Part shown: positions 14,722 to 18,935 of the stretch, piece by piece | Layout of the letters: each line of letters starts with the position of its first letter | Numbering within the stretch: position 1 is the first letter of the stretch | Assembly (NCBI GenBank): GCA_035527455.1 | Contig: DATLAN010000623.1 | Coordinates: 1 to 18,935, forward strand | DNA: 18,935 bases | Direction: 5' to 3' | From: DATLAN01 sp035527455 | Lineage (GTDB): Bacteria > Planctomycetota > Planctomycetia > Pirellulales > Thermoguttaceae | Notes under the pieces: generated by a model | What the model was told of the DNA's origin: nothing | Databases searched by the model: none | The model's input: only the letters and a program-made list of their open reading frames with translations | Translations under genes and position numbers: made by a program

Positions 14722-15010
14722 ACCGAAGAATTGCTGCGATTCTTTTCCGCGGCAAGTTGCGAACGGATCTTCGCCGACCTGGACAGTCGTGGTGGTTCCG
14801 GCTCCATTGAGGCAAGGCCGCTCATCATCAGTGCCCGTCGGCTTCCCGCTGGCCCGACCTCATCATCCGATGAATTTGTTGCAAACATTCCACATTCTTG
14901 TTACGCTGACTTGTATCGAGGGGCACCGCACCCCGCCACATCTGGCTGGCCGATCTCAGCCAAACGGACAGGAACCGGTCGTAAAGTCTCTGCATTCAGG
15001 AACGCCTCCC

Positions 15011-18000
15011 ATGAACCGGTCTCGGACCATCCCGCTTCCCGGGCGATTCCGCGTCGCCTTGCTGCTCGTGCTGTGGTCGAGCGTCGTCCTGCCGGGTGCC
15101 GGCGCACTGGCTGACCCGGTGGTCGTCTTCGACCGCATCGCACCGTTGCTCAACCAGTCGTACACCTACACGGCGGGTTTGGAGGGCTCGCAGATGTTCG
15201 ACCGGGACTGGGAGTTCACCTATTGGAACAACCGCGTCGGCAGCCGCTGGGTCCAACCGGTTGCCGGCACCGCTTCGCAAGTGAGTTTCGTCGTCTACGC
15301 GGACGAGCCGAACGCGACGGCGGCCGATTTGGCGGCCAGCCAGCCGCGGCTCCGCTTCTATGGACTCGGCTTCAGCGACGGCTCTTTGTCGTTCTCTAGC
15401 CTCAGCACGTTTGCCACCGGGGATCGCTGGTTCGACGTGACCGCGTTGCCCTACACGATCGAGCCGTGGGATCCCCGCGGTTCCATCGACACCCCTTACA
15501 GTTCGTATCTCGTCGTGGCGGACCTTTCCGCCGTCGATCCGCCGGTGACGCTGCAGGCGGGTCGAGAGTACGTCATGGCGTTGTCGTGCCAGGACACACG
15601 GACCTGGTACATGAGCTATTCGGATATCCCCAATCCGAACGTTCTCGATCACGAGGACCTTCTCGGCACAACGCAAAACGACTCTTTCGTGATGGGCCCC
15701 GCCCCGGCGACGCAACTGGGCGCCGACTATCCACAGTACGGATCGGCGCTGGTCGTCGACGTCGCTTTCAAACCACCGCTGCATTGGGACGGATTGGGAG
15801 ACGGCAACTGGGACTCGACCACGCAATGGGAGGGCGGCGCTCCGGGGGCCACGCCCGACGCCGTCACCGAGACGACGATCCTGGCCAACACCGTGACCGT
15901 CTCGGCCAATCGCTACGCCGGTTCGCTCTCGGTCGCCGACGGAGGCGTTCTGTCCATCGCACCGAGCAGAAGGCTCGACGTGACGACCTTCGTCGAGGTC
16001 GCCGGAGGCACACTCAACGTCGACGGAACGCTCTACGCCCGCGAGATGTTGTGGGTCGACGCCGGCACGCTCGACGTCCAGGGAACGCTCAACACCCGCG
16101 AGTTGTCGGTCATCGCCGGCACGCTCGACCTTCGCGGCACCGTCAACACGCGCGACGTGCAGGTCTTCGGAGGCGCGTTCCGCGTGCTCGACGGCGGGTC
16201 GGTTTCCAGCGGGCGGCTGACGATCGACGACGTGTTGATCGACGACGTCGTGTTGCCCGGGGAGGTCACCGTCAGCGGATCGGGCTCGAATTGGCAGACG
16301 GGCACCTACGGCGTCATCGTCGGCGACATCGGCCAAGGCCGCTTGACGGTCGGCAACGGGGCCTCCGTTGCCAACTCCTGGGCCAGTATCGGCTATTACG
16401 ATACCGCGGAGGGATCCGTAACGCTCACCGGTCCGAACACTGCGTGGGATAACGCCGGGGACCTGTACGTGGGCGACGGCGGCCGGGGAACGCTTCTCGT
16501 GGAAAACGGGGCCGGCGTTTCGAGTTTCGGGGCCTACCTCGGCTACGAGGAGAACACCGGCGAGGGAAACGTCGTCGTCACCGGCTCCGGCTCCGCCTGG
16601 GAGATGGAGGACCCGTTGGTCGTCGGTTACGCCGGCTCAGGATCGCTCCGCGTGGAAAACGGGGCGACGGTCGCCAATAGCTGGGCCAGCCTCGGCTTCT
16701 TCGAAACGGCCTACGGAGAGGTCACCGTCCGTGGTCCCGGTGCCGCCTGGGATTGCAGCGACGTGCTGGTGGTGGGCGAGGAAGGCTGGGGCACCCTCAC
16801 CGTCGAGAACGGGGCGACCGTCTCGAACACCTGGGCCGAACTCGGTTACGCCGCCTCGGGCTTCGGCGTCGTCGTGGTCACCGGCGACGCGTCCACTTGG
16901 ACCTGTTCCGACTATCTCGCCGTGGGCGGAGACGGACAGGGCGCGGCAGTAATCGCCGACGGGGGCCGACTGAATTGCGCCTCGCAAATCATGGTCGGTG
17001 CCTTGGGAGCCGGTTCGCTGGAGATCTCCGGCGGCGGATCGGTCTCGTCGCTGAAGGCCGGCTCTTCGAGCGGTTCCAGCGGGCTGATCGCCGGGCAGCC
17101 GGGAAGCCTGGGAGAAGTGACCGTTTCCGGCGCCGCCTCGACCTGGACCCAAGACGGCGGCCTCTCGGTCGGCTTCCGCGGCCAGGGCTCGCTGCGGATC
17201 GAAGCCGGCGGCGCCATGCAAAGCGCCGGAGGCTTCATCGCCCGATACTTCGGGGCCACCGGCCAGGCGACCGTCACCGGACCGGCCTCGCAGTGGGCGG
17301 TCGGCAACTCGCTCTATGTCGGCGGAAACGAGACCATGGCCGGAGGCACCGGCACGCTGACCGTCGCCGACGCCGGGCAGGTAGGCGTCGGCGGCCAACT
17401 CGTGGTTTACGGCGGCGGCACGATGGCGTGGGGGCTCGGTCCGGCCGGCGATGCACGAGTGGCCGTCACCGCCGGCGCCCAACTGAAATCGGGAAGCACG
17501 CTCGAACTGCAAATCGTCGGCGTGGGGTCGCCCGGCACCGCGCGGCACACGATCCTTTCGGCCGGCGGCGGCGTCATCGGCAGCTTCTCGAACGTCCCGC
17601 CGATCCACGTGCCCGGCGCCGGACCTGCGGGCCATTTGGGACAAGGCGTGTTCCATCGCGGCCTGAACTACGAGGGACGCGTCGGCCCGAGCGGTCCGGC
17701 CTCGGCCGTCAGCGTCGATCTGTTCGTCGCCCCTGCCGGCGACGCCGACGGCAACGGGCTGGTCAACGACCTGGACGCGGCGATCTTTCAGGCAAATTTC
17801 AATGGCGACGATCCCAGCGCTACGCCCATCTTCACGTGGACCGACGGCGACACGTCGGGCAGCCCGACCGGACGCGGCGACGGCTACGTCGACGGCCAGG
17901 ACCTCAACGCCCTGATCGCCCACCTCGGCGGTGGCGGCGGTGCGGGCGGATCGGCCGCGGCTCGATATTGTCCGGCCACCGGTGAGTTCGCCGTTTCGGT

Positions 18001-18935
18001 CGACTCGGTGATGAGCTGGACGCTGGCGAGCGACGGCCGCTTCCTCGGATCGACGTACCCGGGCGTCCTGGATCGCTTTGCCGGCGGCGATGCCTCCGAA
18101 CTGCCTTCGGCCAACGCGAACACGATCGGCGAAGGCACGTTGACCGGTCAGATCAGTTATTCGGACGTCGTGTATCTCGGTCAACTCGTCGAGCCGGGCA
18201 CCAGTCCGGACGAGGTGCTGCTGCAATACGTGACGGGCTTCGGCAGCCAGCAGCAATGGGGCACGATCACCGTGACGCCCGACCCGCCGACGGTCGTCCA
18301 GGGCCGGCATCTCTTCTACAACCACTCGGCCTTCGACGGCAACGACGCCGGGCTCGACGGCGCCGACGCGGCGGCGCTGGCCGTCGACAAGGACCCGTTG
18401 CGGCCGGGCCGGACGGCCACGTTCGACAACTACACCAGCTTCCACCGCGGCATCAACGGCCTGCTGATCGACGTCCACAACCTGGCCCAACCCGAGGGGC
18501 TCGACGCCGAACACGTCGGCCAGTACTTCCAGTTCCGCGTGGGCAACGACGACGATCCGGACGCCTGGGACGACGCTCCGGCGATCGAAGAGATCGTGGT
18601 CCGGCCGGGTGAAGGCGAGTACGGCTCGGACCGGGTGATGATCGCCTGGGCGGACCGGGCCATCGAGAACGAGTGGCTGCAGGTCACGCTGCTGGCCAAC
18701 GATCGGACCGGGCTGGATGCGGACGACGTCTTCTATTTCGGCAACGCGATCGGCGAGGCGGGCGACTCCTCTTCCAGCGCCCTGGTCACGGTCGCCGATC
18801 TGCTCCTGGCCCGAAACAACCCCCGCAGCTTCCTCGAGCCGGCCGGGATCGATTTTCCTTACGACTACAACCGCGACGGTCTGGTCAACGCGACCGACGT
18901 CCTCCTGGCCCGCAACAACCAGTCGCACTTCTTGA
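15011..18935 (+). CDS. Giant exported repeat protein with T5SS/PEP-CTERM-type repeats and two dockerin-like modules, 3' end outside window
   Basis: Open for 1308 codons from ATG at 15011 (AGGA about 10 nt upstream) to the window edge, no stop. Signal peptide 1-34 (RVALLLVLWSSVV core, cleavage after GALA). A lectin- or anchor-like N-terminal domain about 35-255 is not recognised. At 258 a W..GDG.W motif begins the beta-helix-type region. Short repeats AGTL.V.GTLNTRE at about 331-386 precede seven repeats of about 50 residues (419-803), with consensus TVTG..S.W....L.VG..G.G.L.V.NGA.V..SWA.LGY. These match T5SS/PEP-CTERM-associated repeats. A dockerin-like pair lies at 911-975 (DADGNGLVNDLDAAIF, GDGYVDGQDLNALI). 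Another domain covers about 980-1255. A final dockerin-like module starts near 1259 (VTVADLLLARNN) and 1285 (DYNRDGLVNATDVLLARNN). Probably a few residues from its true end. Role likely surface structure, adhesion or carbohydrate-related; not provable here. Confidence 0.88.
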   Translation, partial: MNRSRTIPLPGRFRVALLLVLWSSVVLPGAGALADPVVVFDRIAPLLNQSYTYTAGLEGSQMFDRDWEFTYWNNRVGSRWVQPVAGTASQVSFVVYADEPNATAADLAASQPRLRFYGLGFSDGSLSFSSLSTFATGDRWFDVTALPYTIEPWDPRGSIDTPYSSYLVVADLSAVDPPVTLQAGREYVMALSCQDTRTWYMSYSDIPNPNVLDHEDLLGTTQNDSFVMGPAPATQLGADYPQYGSALVVDVAFKPPLHWDGLGDGNWDSTTQWEGGAPGATPDAVTETTILANTVTVSANRYAGSLSVADGGVLSIAPSRRLDVTTFVEVAGGTLNVDGTLYAREMLWVDAGTLDVQGTLNTRELSVIAGTLDLRGTVNTRDVQVFGGAFRVLDGGSVSSGRLTIDDVLIDDVVLPGEVTVSGSGSNWQTGTYGVIVGDIGQGRLTVGNGASVANSWASIGYYDTAEGSVTLTGPNTAWDNAGDLYVGDGGRGTLLVENGAGVSSFGAYLGYEENTGEGNVVVTGSGSAWEMEDPLVVGYAGSGSLRVENGATVANSWASLGFFETAYGEVTVRGPGAAWDCSDVLVVGEEGWGTLTVENGATVSNTWAELGYAASGFGVVVVTGDASTWTCSDYLAVGGDGQGAAVIADGGRLNCASQIMVGALGAGSLEISGGGSVSSLKAGSSSGSSGLIAGQPGSLGEVTVSGAASTWTQDGGLSVGFRGQGSLRIEAGGAMQSAGGFIARYFGATGQATVTGPASQWAVGNSLYVGGNETMAGGTGTLTVADAGQVGVGGQLVVYGGGTMAWGLGPAGDARVAVTAGAQLKSGSTLELQIVGVGSPGTARHTILSAGGGVIGSFSNVPPIHVPGAGPAGHLGQGVFHRGLNYEGRVGPSGPASAVSVDLFVAPAGDADGNGLVNDLDAAIFQANFNGDDPSATPIFTWTDGDTSGSPTGRGDGYVDGQDLNALIAHLGGGGGAGGSAAARYCPATGEFAVSVDSVMSWTLASDGRFLGSTYPGVLDRFAGGDASELPSANANTIGEGTLTGQISYSDVVYLGQLVEPGTSPDEVLLQYVTGFGSQQQWGTITVTPDPPTVVQGRHLFYNHSAFDGNDAGLDGADAAALAVDKDPLRPGRTATFDNYTSFHRGINGLLIDVHNLAQPEGLDAEHVGQYFQFRVGNDDDPDAWDDAPAIEEIVVRPGEGEYGSDRVMIAWADRAIENEWLQVTLLANDRTGLDADDVFYFGNAIGEAGDSSSSALVTVADLLLARNNPRSFLEPAGIDFPYDYNRDGLVNATDVLLARNNQSHFL
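16001..17419 (+). repeat. Coding tandem repeats in the giant protein
   Basis: Three short units of about 18 codons (16001-16168, AGTL.V.GTLN.RE) are followed by seven units of about 50 codons (16265-17419). The period is visible at DNA level: GTGGAAAACGGGGC at 16499 recurs at 16652, and as GTCGAGAACGGGGC at 16802, spacings of 153 and 150 bp. The first four long units are the most alike, while the fifth is longer (about 80 codons), suggesting recent duplication plus an insertion. Confidence 0.85.

Larger units (their letters stand above)
14678..15010. other. Divergent control region between the regulator and the giant repeat protein
   Basis: 333 bp without a credible gene. It contains the -10-like element (14685-14690), the 24-bp dyad (14698-14721) and a TGGCTG/CAGCCA stem (14943-14962). 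A stretch around 14870-14920 is locally AT-rich and could hold a plus-strand promoter, but none is convincing. The ribosome site AGGA is near 14998. Confidence 0.5.

Noticed and set aside
16637..18928. 763-codon minus-strand frame opposite the giant exported protein
   Set aside because: No domain or ribosome site; its apparent openness follows from the GC-rich third positions of the plus-strand gene, whose repeats and dockerin motifs are unmistakable.

Overview
The window is GC-rich, densely coded DNA that looks like Planctomycetota, most likely a Pirellulales-type genome, possibly from a metagenome. The assignment is inferred from three things: a hybrid type II secretion / type IV pilus operon with very long pseudopilins; calcium-loop (EF-hand or dockerin-like) motifs in secreted proteins; and a C-terminal 'DYNRDGLVNATD..LARNN' module of a kind I associate with planctomycete exported proteins.

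Region 1 (1-12790, minus strand) is one long operon-like run read right to left. It encodes a GspE/PilB-type ATPase (11072-12790), a PilT-type ATPase (9764-10909), a second GspE/PilB-type ATPase (8006-9724), the GspF/PilC inner-membrane platform protein (6516-7865), four prepilin-like proteins (5655-6470, 4774-5652, 3700-4719, 2766-3698), and a very large protein with a pseudopilin-like N-terminus that runs off the left edge (1-2622). Together they make the motor, platform and filament parts of an envelope-spanning secretion or pilus machine. Secretin, PilM/N/O-type proteins and prepilin peptidase are not in the window. Several junctions hold small hairpins, one holds a 34-bp-arm inverted repeat (2672-2755), and one holds three perfect copies of a 16-bp unit (9729-9779). 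A consensus-like promoter lies upstream of the first gene.

Region 2 (12791-13222) is a divergent control region with a sigma70-like promoter on each strand. To its right (13223-14002, plus) is a small outer-membrane beta-barrel protein with a signal peptide.

Region 3 (14006-14677, minus) is a LuxR/NarL-type regulator whose receiver domain has lost the phospho-accepting aspartate. It converges on the barrel gene with only 3 bp between the stop codons. Its start region has a -10-like TATACT almost touching the ATG and a nearly perfect 24-bp dyad just upstream.

Region 4 (15011-18935, plus) is a secreted giant protein of at least 1308 residues. It has a signal peptide, an N-terminal domain, short beta-helix-like repeats, seven T5SS/PEP-CTERM-associated repeats, an internal dockerin-like pair, a further domain, and a second dockerin-like module at the very end, where the window cuts it off. 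It may be a surface or exported protein handled by an envelope system, but nothing in the window links it directly to the secretion operon.
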